Part shown: positions 35,325-43,658 of the stretch, in pieces
How the letters are laid out: each line of letters starts with the position of its first letter
Position numbering within the stretch: position 1 is the stretch's first letter
Origin: Flavobacteriales bacterium
GTDB lineage: Bacteria; Bacteroidota; Bacteroidia; Flavobacteriales; Schleiferiaceae
Length of the DNA stretch: 64,000 bases
Reading direction: 5' to 3'
NCBI GenBank assembly: GCA_017795025.1
Contig: CP051243.1
Location: forward strand, 434,001-498,000
The notes under the pieces: generated by a model
Databases searched by the model: none
Told to the model about the DNA's origin: nothing
The model's input: the letters and a program-made list of their open reading frames with translations, nothing else
Program-made: the position numbers and the translations under genes

Positions 35325-35950
35325 AGCGAATAGCTTTTAGGGATTAATGATTTAAGGCGCTGATCATGAGTAACTACCAATAATGCGCTATTGGAAGCTT
35401 CCACTAAGGAAAGCAGTAGTTCGGCTACTTTGTTCGCGTTTTTATCGTCGAGGGCCGAGCTCGGTTCATCCGCTAAAATTAGCGCTGGCTTTTGGAGCAG
35501 AGCCCTCGCAATGGAAGCCCGTTGTTGTTCTCCTAAACTGCATTCGCCGGGCTTTTTATTGGCAAGTTGGCTGATTTGTAATTGATCGAAAAGACTTAAG
35601 ACCTGCTCTTCTTTTACCTTATGACCTTGATAACGTGCACTTAGCAACAAATTCTCTTTCAAACTTAAATAGGGTAGGAAGAAGGATTGCTGAAAGATAA
35701 GACCGATGTTTTGGGCTCGGAATTTCTCCTTTGCCCGTTCCGTCATTTGTCCAAAATTCGCTCCAAGGATTTGAATTTCCCCGGCTTGTGGTTTAAGTAA
35801 ACCCGAGAGCAGGTGTAAGAGCGTTGATTTTCCGCTGCCAGAAGGGCCAAGCAGCAAAGCGGCCTCGGAGGCCGCCAGTTGTAAGTCAGGAAAATGAAAG
35901 TCATCCGTCTCTTGATAGCTGAACTTTAGTTCGGAACTTTGTATTACCAT
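35321..35950 (-). CDS. ABC transporter ATP-binding protein, LolD/MacB type
   Basis: 209 residues, short, as in LolD-class ATPases. Walker A LGPSGSGKSTLLHLL, signature CSLGEQQRASIARALLQKP and Walker B LILADEPSSALDDK are present. First gene of the cassette; its ATG is preceded four bases upstream by a perfect -7 box. Confidence 0.93.
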   Translation of the reverse strand: MVIQSSELKFSYQETDDFHFPDLQLAASEAALLLGPSGSGKSTLLHLLSGLLKPQAGEIQILGANFGQMTERAKEKFRAQNIGLIFQQSFFLPYLSLKENLLLSARYQGHKVKEEQVLSLFDQLQISQLANKKPGECSLGEQQRASIARALLQKPALILADEPSSALDDKNANKVAELLLSLVEASNSALLVVTHDQRLKSLIPKSYSL

Positions 35951-35954
35951 ACTG

Positions 35955-35962
35955 CAAATTTA
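35955..35962 (-). promoter_or_regulatory. -7 box TAAATTTG for the ABC/CFFCG cassette
   Basis: Exact TAnnTTTG match on the minus strand, four bases before the ATPase ATG. The divergent CoA-binding gene starts only 27 bases from that ATG, so the two 5' ends are tightly packed. Confidence 0.5.
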
Positions 35963-35977
35963 TCCAAGAATAGGCTT

Positions 35978-36334
35978 ATGAAAACATTAGTTATTGGCGC
36001 AAGTCCTAAACCAGAACGTTATTCTAATCGAGCATTGCATATGTTGCATCAACATGATGTTGAAACCGAGGCATTGGGCTACCGAGAAGCATCATATTCC
36101 TTTGGGAACATTGATTCTGGAAAGCCAGATTATCAGGATATTGACACGGTAACTCTATACATCGGTCCGCAAAATCAATCCCAATATTACGATTATGTCA
36201 TCGGCTTAAAGCCCAATCGAGTTATTTTTAACCCGGGTACAGAAAATCCAGAATTTTACGGCCTTCTAGATGAAGCAGGTATTAAATGGGAAGCCGCTTG
36301 CACCTTAGTCTTATTAAGTACAGGGCAATACTAA
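35978..36334 (+). CDS. CoA-binding-domain protein (Rossmann, YccU-like)
   Basis: 118 residues from ATG 35978. MKTLVIGASPKPERYSN is the nucleotide-binding start of the CoA-binding domain; DTVTLYIGPQNQSQYYDYVI and RVIFNPGTENPEF follow. Such single-domain proteins bind CoA or a related nucleotide; their role is unclear. Upstream in-frame codons run into the divergent ATPase gene and are not needed. Its stop overlaps the convergent lipoprotein gene by four bases. Confidence 0.83.
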   Translation: MKTLVIGASPKPERYSNRALHMLHQHDVETEALGYREASYSFGNIDSGKPDYQDIDTVTLYIGPQNQSQYYDYVIGLKPNRVIFNPGTENPEFYGLLDEAGIKWEAACTLVLLSTGQY

Positions 36335-36843
36335 TGGCTTAGAGATACTTCTATTTTTTGCCCTTGAATACTAATCACTTGTTTTCCCGGACCGAGATTT
36401 AAAGTCTTTAAGTCGAATAAAGCCTGAGATTCAAGGAGCATTTCACAGGGGCCGGCTCCCGCTATGCGCAGGTCAAATTGCTGACCACTTTCCGTCTTCA
36501 TTTTATAAAGCTTAGGAGCCCCTTCATTACAGCCACTGTATTGGAAGGAAATAAGCAGGCAGCCATCTACTTTTTGTACCGTTTGAACTTCGGCACTATT
36601 CCAATCTTCTAAATCTTCGGGTAAGTCCACGCTGAGTGGGATGCAAGGCATCTCTGGAGTTTCTGAAATGGCTTTTTCAGAGGCTTTGGTTTTTTCTTCT
36701 TCCTCGGTTATTTGCAGTTCAAGTTCGGCGGTATTTTGATCCAAATCTTCTTTGGGCTCCATGGACTTTTTAGTACCGCAAGAAAACCACAGAAGGGAAC
36801 TTAGGAAAAGGAGGAAAATGGTTTTAGACTTCGAAACGTTCAT
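36331..36843 (-). CDS. Lipoprotein, unknown
   Basis: 170 residues. Signal MNVSKSKTIFLLFLSSLLWFSC with a lipobox cysteine at 22, then an acidic low-complexity linker (ELELQITEEEEKTKASE) and a small beta domain with cysteines in the CLLISFQYSGCNEGAP and AGPCEMLLE segments. Not recognised. One mismatch from a -7 box (TAATTTCG) ends five bases before its ATG. Confidence 0.72.
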   Translation of the reverse strand: MNVSKSKTIFLLFLSSLLWFSCGTKKSMEPKEDLDQNTAELELQITEEEEKTKASEKAISETPEMPCIPLSVDLPEDLEDWNSAEVQTVQKVDGCLLISFQYSGCNEGAPKLYKMKTESGQQFDLRIAGAGPCEMLLESQALFDLKTLNLGPGKQVISIQGQKIEVSLSH

Positions 36844-36883
36844 AGTCCCGAAATTACTGAACTCGCTAGGATTTTTAAACGAT

Positions 36884-37345
36884 TTAGGATAAGAGTTTTT
36901 GACGAAGTAAAAACTCTAATTGTTCATTTGAGCGTTCCAATTTATCTACCAGGTCCTTGTTTTCTCTGCGAAGGTGGAACACCTCATAGGCCGACAAGAT
37001 GGTCGCTTTTAAATCTTCATAATGCCAAGGCTTGTTTAAATAGCGATAAACCTGACCCCGGTTAATGGCATCAATCACGGCGTTTATATCCGAGTAACCC
37101 GTAATCAAAATGCGCATGGGCTCCGGATTAATCTTCTGAACTTCAACCAAGAATTCTATACCGGTCATATTCGGCATTCGCTGGTCGGTAAGGATGATGT
37201 TGAGTTCCTCGTTTCTAAAAATTTCTAGACCCTCAGCGCCTGATTCTGCGGTATATAGTGTAAAGTCACGACGAAAATTAGCTTTAAAAGCCTGTAAATT
37301 ATGTGCCTCGTCGTCGACATACAAGATTTTCACATTTTTGTCCAT
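36884..37345 (-). CDS. Response regulator receiver with C-terminal coiled coil
   Basis: 153 residues: receiver domain to about residue 120, then a helix that looks like a coiled coil (VFHLRRENKDLVDKLERSNEQLEF). Acidic cluster VDDEAHN, phospho-acceptor Asp in LTDQRMPNMTG, Thr/Lys in LITGYSD and LNKPW. It is close to the receiver of the hybrid kinase at 42543 (shared FKANFRRDF-type, TDQRMP and AINRGQVYRYLNKPW-type strings). No DNA-binding domain, so it probably acts by protein contacts. Divergent from the ThiF-nitroreductase gene. Confidence 0.9.
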   Translation of the reverse strand: MDKNVKILYVDDEAHNLQAFKANFRRDFTLYTAESGAEGLEIFRNEELNIILTDQRMPNMTGIEFLVEVQKINPEPMRILITGYSDINAVIDAINRGQVYRYLNKPWHYEDLKATILSAYEVFHLRRENKDLVDKLERSNEQLEFLLRQKLLS

Positions 37346-37431
37346 CTCTAAATCAAAAATCTAAAGTAAAAGTAAGGTAAATTTCAATACTATGCCGTAA
37401 TTTGGCTGATAGAATTCAGCACCCCAACCAA

Positions 37432-39750
37432 ATGGAAAAATCGTTAATTGAGCTACTAAGTAATTCAGGCTCAGATGATTTTGATGAAAATAAAAATTCA
37501 TTTAAACCCATTCTTTATGATATGTCGAATGATGATGAAAGGGGGGATTTAAAAGTATTTTTAGCTAATAATTATTCACAAATTAATGTTCATAATAGGA
37601 TTGATAATCAATTATTAGAACTCTATAAAATTGATAATCCGAAGATTAAGCTTGGCGAAAAAGAGCAAGCAGAATACCTCTCTCAATGGCATGCTAATCA
37701 TAATGCAGAGGAGTACGGGGTTTGGGTTTATTACCCTTGGCGTAAGGATTTAGTGCATTTATTGCCTAAAAACGACTTTATTCGTTTACGCACTAGTCGA
37801 AATCAATATAAAATTCATCCCGAGGAACAAAGGCAATTAAATCAGAAAACAATTGGCTTAATCGGTCTTTCCGTAGGGCAAAGCGTGGCGCTAACCTTAA
37901 GCATGGAAAGAGTATATGGTACTTTGCGAATTGCAGATTTTGATCAGCTGGATTTAAGCAATCTTAATCGGATTCGCAGTTCAGTATCTAATTTAAGTTT
38001 ACCAAAGACCACGATCGTGGCCCGCGAAATTGCGGAGATTGATCCCTTTTTAAAACTTGAAATATTTGATGAAGGGATTACCGATTCTAATCTCGATAAA
38101 TTTATAGGGGAAGGAGCGGAGCAATTGGATTTACTCATTGAAGAATGCGATTCGCTGGATATCAAAATCAAATCGAGAATTAAGGCCAGAGCAAAAGGTA
38201 TTCCGGTTATTATGGATACCAGCGACCGAGGGATGATGGATATCGAGCGTTTCGACTTAGAACCTAATCGCGGTCTCATGCACGGAATGGTCGATGAGTC
38301 GAGAGCCGAAGATATTGACCAATGGACAGCCAAGGAGCGATTAGCCTTGGTGATGGATATGGTGGGTGCTCAAAATATAAGTGCCCGTTTAAAGGCAAGT
38401 TTATTAGAGGTTGAAGAGTCATTAACCACCTGGCCTCAATTGGCTTCCTCAGTAGCTTTAGGTGGTGCCCTTAGTACCATTGTTTCACGTAAGATTCTTT
38501 TAGGAGAGGATATTCAGTCGGGTCGTTTCTATCTGGATGCCGATCAATTGTATCTCGCTGAGCAAAATTCGTATGACAACAAAATAGCATTGGATCGTCC
38601 CGCCCCTCTCGACTTTGATACTTGCAGGGCAAGGTTAATGGAGCTTGATTTAAGTCTGCCCCAAAATGCTGTTCGACCCACCGAGCAAGACTTGAATGAC
38701 TTAGTAGAAAAAGCCTGCTTAGCGCCAAGTGGCGGTAATGTGCAGCCCTGGAAGTGGATTTGGCAAAATGGGTTTTTAGCCCTGTTTCATGATAAACATT
38801 ATTCGGTTTCCTTTCTCGATTACCGCCATCGGGGGAGTTACATCGGTTTGGGGGCCGCCATGGAAAATTTAGAGCAAAGGGCCCTAAGTCTCGGTTATGA
38901 AGCAATAGAGCATTATCGACTAAATGAGTATGGCTCGGACCTGGTTGCCGTTTATAGTTTTAAGGCTAAGGAGGGGGAACCGAGTGACTTGAAATCCTTT
39001 GGCGATCGCTTAGAAATTCGCCTGACTAATCGTCTTAAATCGAATGCATATCGACCGATTCCAGCTGCGGTTAAGGAAAAAGTAGATAAGGCGCTTACGG
39101 GTTCACCTTTTGCCATGTCTTGGCTGGAGGACCCAAGCAAGCTAGAGCGTTTAGCGGAAATTATTGGTAAGGTAGAGCGCCAAAGAATTTTAGACCCCGT
39201 AGGACACCAAGACTTTATCCACGAGGCACGTTGGACCAAGGAGCAGGCGGAAACAAGTCGCAATGGGGTAGATCTAAGAACCTTAGAGCTAAGTGAGGCG
39301 GATAAGGTGGGCTTCAAATTAATCCAAGATCATCAAGCGATTGATTACTTGCGCAATTGGGACAAGGGAAATGGGCTGGTAAAAATGAGCACCGACTCCT
39401 TGAAAAATTGTTCTGCCCTGGCGCTTCTTCATTGCGAGGAGCACAGTGCAGCGGCTACCTTAGAAGGGGGGAAATGGGTAGAGCGGATTTGGCTTTACCT
39501 CAATAATCAGGGTATCGCCTACCAGCCGGTTTCACCTGCAACTTTCATGTTTGCACGCCTCGCTGCTGAGGATTCGACCACAAGTCCTTATCTTCGAGCT
39601 AATTTAGAAGCTATGCGTGCAGAGTACTTAGAGCTACTCAATTTGGATAAGAGCCGAAACGATTTATTTCTCTGTCGCCTGTTTTTTAGTGAAGAGCCAA
39701 AGATTAAATCGCTACGGAAACCAGTAACTGATGTTTTCAAAAAATTTTAA
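37432..39750 (+). CDS. E1/ThiF-like adenylyltransferase fused to a nitroreductase domain (Rv1355c/MoeY type)
   Basis: 772 residues from ATG 37432; a TTG 30 bases earlier is possible but lies in a TTTG promoter-like string. Residues about 1-85 are divergent. About 115-390 form an E1/ThiF Rossmann domain: EEQRQLNQKTIGLIGLSVGQ, IADFDQLDLSNLNRI and EECDSLDIKIKSR, as in enzymes that adenylate a carboxylate. About 400-770 form a nitroreductase-like FMN domain (KACLAPSGGNVQPWKW, GLGAAMENLEQRA). The domain pairing matches the Rv1355c (MoeY-named) family of unknown substrate. It is followed after nine bases by the acyltransferase gene. Confidence 0.85.
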   Translation: MEKSLIELLSNSGSDDFDENKNSFKPILYDMSNDDERGDLKVFLANNYSQINVHNRIDNQLLELYKIDNPKIKLGEKEQAEYLSQWHANHNAEEYGVWVYYPWRKDLVHLLPKNDFIRLRTSRNQYKIHPEEQRQLNQKTIGLIGLSVGQSVALTLSMERVYGTLRIADFDQLDLSNLNRIRSSVSNLSLPKTTIVAREIAEIDPFLKLEIFDEGITDSNLDKFIGEGAEQLDLLIEECDSLDIKIKSRIKARAKGIPVIMDTSDRGMMDIERFDLEPNRGLMHGMVDESRAEDIDQWTAKERLALVMDMVGAQNISARLKASLLEVEESLTTWPQLASSVALGGALSTIVSRKILLGEDIQSGRFYLDADQLYLAEQNSYDNKIALDRPAPLDFDTCRARLMELDLSLPQNAVRPTEQDLNDLVEKACLAPSGGNVQPWKWIWQNGFLALFHDKHYSVSFLDYRHRGSYIGLGAAMENLEQRALSLGYEAIEHYRLNEYGSDLVAVYSFKAKEGEPSDLKSFGDRLEIRLTNRLKSNAYRPIPAAVKEKVDKALTGSPFAMSWLEDPSKLERLAEIIGKVERQRILDPVGHQDFIHEARWTKEQAETSRNGVDLRTLELSEADKVGFKLIQDHQAIDYLRNWDKGNGLVKMSTDSLKNCSALALLHCEEHSAAATLEGGKWVERIWLYLNNQGIAYQPVSPATFMFARLAAEDSTTSPYLRANLEAMRAEYLELLNLDKSRNDLFLCRLFFSEEPKIKSLRKPVTDVFKKF

Positions 39751-39759
39751 ACTAGAGTT

Positions 39760-40449
39760 GTGCTAATACTTAGAGCGTTTAAAGCAGTAGATGACCCCGA
39801 GAGTTGTCGTAAGTTCCTAAAAGGACACGGAGATATTCTCAGTAGCATTGGGGTTAATAAGGTTACTTCAAATCAGGAAACGTGGGTTAGCAATCCCGGC
39901 ACTTATGTTTTAGTGGTGGAAGATCCCGAAACAAAGGAGGTGCTGGGTGGAGCTCGCGTAGATACCTCCCATGGAAATACAAAACTCCCTATTGCTGCGG
40001 CAACGGGATATATGGATCCTAAAATTCACGATTTCATTGCTAATGAATCTGAGGCTGGAACTGGAGAAATTTGTGGTCTATGGAATTCCCGAAAAGTGGC
40101 GGGACTAGGCTTTGGAAGCTTATTTTTAACCCGAGCAGCCGTTACGATTACGAGTCAGATTGGCGTGAAGTCCCTTTTCGCGCTTTGTGCACCCTATACC
40201 GTGGCTACAGCCGAAAGCTTTGGATATAGAACGATAAAGGAATTAGGTAATGATGGAACCTTCTACTATCCAAAGTTGGATTTATTAGCAACGGCTATGC
40301 TCTTGCCGGATACTGGAACTATCGAAGGAGGATCGGATCTTGAAAAGGAGCGCGTGTTTTCTTTACGACAAGATCCTAATCAGCGTTTCGAAGAGCAGTC
40401 GCGTAGAAAAATGGTGGATGTTCAGTATCAGTTGGATTTAAATCTCTAG
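39760..40449 (+). CDS. Autoinducer-synthase/FeeM-like N-acyltransferase
   Basis: 229 residues, GNAT fold. Seen: VLVVEDPETKEVLGGARVDT, then GTGEICGLWNSRKVAGLGFGSLFLTRAAVTITSQIG (acceptor E-x-x-G-L-W, CoA/ACP-side loop) and FALCAPYTVATAESFGYR. This order matches LuxI/FeeM-type acyl-ACP-dependent synthases more than ordinary GNATs, but identity looks low. The start is GTG at 39760, nine bases after the ThiF-nitroreductase stop; no ATG is nearby. The next gene starts three bases downstream. It likely acylates an amine made or bound by its neighbour; the product is unknown. Confidence 0.7.
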   Translation: MLILRAFKAVDDPESCRKFLKGHGDILSSIGVNKVTSNQETWVSNPGTYVLVVEDPETKEVLGGARVDTSHGNTKLPIAAATGYMDPKIHDFIANESEAGTGEICGLWNSRKVAGLGFGSLFLTRAAVTITSQIGVKSLFALCAPYTVATAESFGYRTIKELGNDGTFYYPKLDLLATAMLLPDTGTIEGGSDLEKERVFSLRQDPNQRFEEQSRRKMVDVQYQLDLNL

Positions 40450-40452
40450 GTC

Positions 40453-42546
40453 TTGCAAAGATTACTGCTTTCCTTACTCTGTGCTTTATTCATGCTGCCC
40501 TCCTTGGCGCAAGTGGATATTGCTGTTTTCACAGATGAACAAGAACATCAGGCTCAGGAATTACCAAATCTCGACTACGAGCCCGTAGTCGGGGGTGTTG
40601 CGAACTTTGATAATGGTAATACAGTGTACGTCCGATTGCGAGTTTCGGAAGACTTAGCGCAGCAGGACCAAATGATTTTCTTGAGCTATGCCTTAATCGA
40701 CACCATTCGCTTTTTCCAAAATGAATCAGGCAATATTGTAAAAATCACGGAGGCCGGACAGGCCTTTGATTTTGCGGAGCGCGCCTATGAAGCTTCGGAT
40801 TTTGTTTTTCCGATTAGTGAAGGAATCCAGGAGTATTACTTTCAGATTCATAGCAACAAACCGGTGGTTTTGCCTTTTCAAGTGGTTCAAAGAGAGGACC
40901 TTTCGGCAACCTTAAGTAATAACGACTTCTTCTTCGGGATTTATGTTGGGATTATCCTAGTAATGTTCCTTTACAATTTGGTGATTTACTTCCTCACCCG
41001 CGATCGGAGTTACCTCTTTTATATCCTGTATTTATTAACCTTGGGTTTGGCCCAAGCGGCCCTGTTTGGATATACCGATCGTTTCTTATTTGCCTCGGCA
41101 CCTTATTTTAATAAGATATTTGCCGTCCTCTCGGGAGCATTGGTGGGCATCGCTTCGGTTTTTTTCATTAGTAATTTCTTACGATTAAAGACTAAGGCCC
41201 CCTTATTCCGGCGATTGCTCTTAGGGGTAGTAGCTTTAGATATCATTGGCATTATTCTTCTATTCTCAGGTTTTGAGGCCTTCTCCTACAAAATGGTGAA
41301 TATGGTGGCTTTAGGAGGTTCTATAGTAGCCATCATCGCAGCCGTAAAACTGGCCCAATCCGGTTATAAGCCCGCAAACTTTTTCTTATTGGCCTGGTCG
41401 GTCTTTTTAGTTTCGGTAGTAATATTTGCCTTAAAGGACTTTGATATTATTCCATACAACCCACTCTTCCGTCGTTCGATGCTCTTCGGTTCTAGTGTGG
41501 AAGTAGTGCTTTTATCTGTAGCCCTTGCCGATCGAATTAACCAATTACGGCGAGAGAAGGAATACTCACAAGCCCGCGCCCTTGAAATGGCTCGCGAAAA
41601 CGAGCGCATTATCAAAGAGCAAAATATCGAATTGGAGAAAAGGGTGGAAGCTCGTACTATGGAGTTGCAAGAGGCCAATGAAGAATTACAGGTGACTCTT
41701 GATAACTTGAAGGAAACGCAAACACAATTGGTAGATGCGGAGAAAATGGCCTCCTTGGGTCAGTTAACCGCTGGGATTGCCCATGAAATCAACAACCCCA
41801 TTAATTTTATTACCTCCAATATCAAACCGTTAAAATTGGATTTAAGCGAGGTGTATACCATTGTGGATACTTTCGCACAATTACCGGTAGATTGCAAACC
41901 TGAGGAGCTCGAAGAAGCCAAGGCGACCCTTCAGGAATACGATTACGATTTCCTAAAAGAAGAGATCGAATCCTTGGTGAGCGGTATTTCCGATGGGGCG
42001 GTGCGTACCTCCGAAATTGTGCTAGGCCTGCGAAATTTCTCCCGTTTGGATGAGGACGTGGTAAAGAATGCCAATTTAAATGAGGGCTTGGATAGCACCA
42101 TGATTTTGTTGCGAAATAAAACCAAGGATTTAATTGCCGTTGAGCGAGATTACGATGAAAACCTGATGGATATCGAGTGTTTCCCTGGAAAGTTGAATCA
42201 GGCTTTCATGAACATCCTCAATAATGGTGTTTATGCCTGTAATGCTAAAAACTACCAAGAAGGAGAGGAGCCAATGTTAACCTTGCGCACCCGGGTGGTC
42301 GACGCCGAAACAGTGGCGGTGCACCTGATTGACAATGGCATTGGTATGACCGAGGAAACAAAGAAAAAGTTATATGAGCCATTTTTCACTACAAAAGACG
42401 TTGGTGAAGGAACAGGGCTCGGTATGAGTATAGTATTTAAAATTATTGATAAACACGGAGGTAGGATAGAAGTGAATTCAGAACTTGGAAAGGGCACTGA
42501 ATTTATCCTATTTTTACCTGTTCGTCAGCCAAACGAATTTGCATGA
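40453..42546 (+). CDS. 7TM-DISM sensor histidine kinase
   Basis: 697 residues. Start is TTG at 40453: reading it as Met gives a perfect signal peptide (MQRLLLSLLCALFMLPSLAQ) that an internal start would destroy. A periplasmic DISM extracellular domain (about 20-155) is followed by a seven-helix DISM membrane block (about 165-360, starting FFFGIYVGIILVMFLYN), a coiled coil (about 365-430), a HisKA-like helix with His444 in AGIAHEINNPINF, and an HATPase domain with NNGVYACNA, DNGIGM and GTGLGMSIV. The family senses small ligands, mostly unknown. Three bases from the acyltransferase gene. Confidence 0.93.
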   Translation: MQRLLLSLLCALFMLPSLAQVDIAVFTDEQEHQAQELPNLDYEPVVGGVANFDNGNTVYVRLRVSEDLAQQDQMIFLSYALIDTIRFFQNESGNIVKITEAGQAFDFAERAYEASDFVFPISEGIQEYYFQIHSNKPVVLPFQVVQREDLSATLSNNDFFFGIYVGIILVMFLYNLVIYFLTRDRSYLFYILYLLTLGLAQAALFGYTDRFLFASAPYFNKIFAVLSGALVGIASVFFISNFLRLKTKAPLFRRLLLGVVALDIIGIILLFSGFEAFSYKMVNMVALGGSIVAIIAAVKLAQSGYKPANFFLLAWSVFLVSVVIFALKDFDIIPYNPLFRRSMLFGSSVEVVLLSVALADRINQLRREKEYSQARALEMARENERIIKEQNIELEKRVEARTMELQEANEELQVTLDNLKETQTQLVDAEKMASLGQLTAGIAHEINNPINFITSNIKPLKLDLSEVYTIVDTFAQLPVDCKPEELEEAKATLQEYDYDFLKEEIESLVSGISDGAVRTSEIVLGLRNFSRLDEDVVKNANLNEGLDSTMILLRNKTKDLIAVERDYDENLMDIECFPGKLNQAFMNILNNGVYACNAKNYQEGEEPMLTLRTRVVDAETVAVHLIDNGIGMTEETKKKLYEPFFTTKDVGEGTGLGMSIVFKIIDKHGGRIEVNSELGKGTEFILFLPVRQPNEFA

Positions 42547-43658
42547 CACCTAGGAGCGCTACCAAGAAAATACGCGTTCTTTATCTCGACGATGAAGACA
42601 ACAACCTCCGCTCGTTTAAAGCTGCCTTTAGACGGGATTATGAGGTTTATACCGCGAATAATACGGAAGATGCCTTTAGCATTTTAAAGACGCATAAACC
42701 CCAAGTTATTTTCTCCGACCAAAGAATGCCGGTTACAACGGGGGTGGAGTTTTTCAATGCGGTTCGACAAGTTTTTCCTGATCCGGTAAGGATATTGATC
42801 ACCGGATTTACCGATGTAAACGACATTATCGATGCGATAAATAAGGGCCATGTATACCGCTATATTACCAAGCCTTGGAGTGAAGCGGAAATCAAAGTGG
42901 CCATCGAAAATGCCTACGATCTTTACCATACTCGTAAGCAATTACGCCTTAAAATTGAGGACCTCGAAAAAACGAATAATGAGCTAAATCGCTTTGTTTA
43001 CAGCGTTTCTCATGATTTAAGAGCACCAATCGCCAGCGTTTTAGGATTGGTAAAGGTGGCGCAGATAGATGTTAAGGATGATGAGTCTTTAGAGCTGTTT
43101 TCCAAAGTGGATAATAGCGTCCACAAGTTGGATCTACTGGTAAATAATATCATCGATTATTATAAAAACTCTAAGGCCACCGAAGAATTAACCGAGGTTA
43201 ATATCGAAAACCTAATCGATGATGTCCTTAATCATCTCCACTCGGGAGAAGGTCGTGAAAACCTTCACATCGAGCAGAATGTAGAACAGAATACCGTTTT
43301 TCTAGGGGACTATTTCCGAATTCGAATTGTCTTATCTCACCTTATTGCCAATGCGATAAAGTTTAAAAAGCCTGATCAAGACAAGGCAAAGGTAGATTTG
43401 AACTTTACCATCAACTCTGAGACGGTAAACATTAAGGTTCGCGACCATGGTGTTGGAATCTTAAATGAGCATGTAGAACAAATATTTAAGATGTTCTTCC
43501 GCGGCAAAGATCAGATGGCCGGTTCCGGTTTAGGTCTGTATATCGTAAAAGAAGCTTTGGCCAAGATGGGCGGAAGTATCGATGTGAGTTCCAGTCCTGG
43601 AAAAGGGGCGGAGTTCGACATTAACATTCCCAACAACTACAGTTTAGCGAATGAGTGA
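42543..43658 (+). CDS. Receiver-histidine kinase hybrid
   Basis: 371 residues. N-terminal receiver (LYLDDEDNNLRSF, phospho-acceptor Asp in FSDQRMPVTTG, TGFTD, ITKPW), then HisKA with SVSHDLRAPIASVLG and HATPase with ANAIKFKKPD, DHGVGIL and GSGLGLYIV. No membrane segment, so cytoplasmic. The receiver is the sister of the divergent protein at 36884. It overlaps the 7TM kinase by four bases (ATGA), so the kinase likely feeds it directly. Confidence 0.93.
   Translation: MTPRSATKKIRVLYLDDEDNNLRSFKAAFRRDYEVYTANNTEDAFSILKTHKPQVIFSDQRMPVTTGVEFFNAVRQVFPDPVRILITGFTDVNDIIDAINKGHVYRYITKPWSEAEIKVAIENAYDLYHTRKQLRLKIEDLEKTNNELNRFVYSVSHDLRAPIASVLGLVKVAQIDVKDDESLELFSKVDNSVHKLDLLVNNIIDYYKNSKATEELTEVNIENLIDDVLNHLHSGEGRENLHIEQNVEQNTVFLGDYFRIRIVLSHLIANAIKFKKPDQDKAKVDLNFTINSETVNIKVRDHGVGILNEHVEQIFKMFFRGKDQMAGSGLGLYIVKEALAKMGGSIDVSSSPGKGAEFDINIPNNYSLANE

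Noticed and set aside
38471-39317. Two long open frames on the minus strand opposite the ThiF-nitroreductase gene
   Set aside because: They lie wholly inside a well-conserved gene, encode Ser/Arg-rich sequence with no motif, and have no promoter box; they are shadows of the real frame.
37432-40449. Thiazole/oxazole peptide (TOMM) or lasso-like RiPP cluster
   Set aside because: ThiF and nitroreductase domains fit, but no YcaO protein, protease, exporter or precursor-like small frame is visible within several kb.
39760-42546. Classical acyl-homoserine-lactone LuxI/LuxR circuit
   Set aside because: No LuxR-type regulator nearby and synthase similarity is distant; the neighbour is a 7TM kinase.
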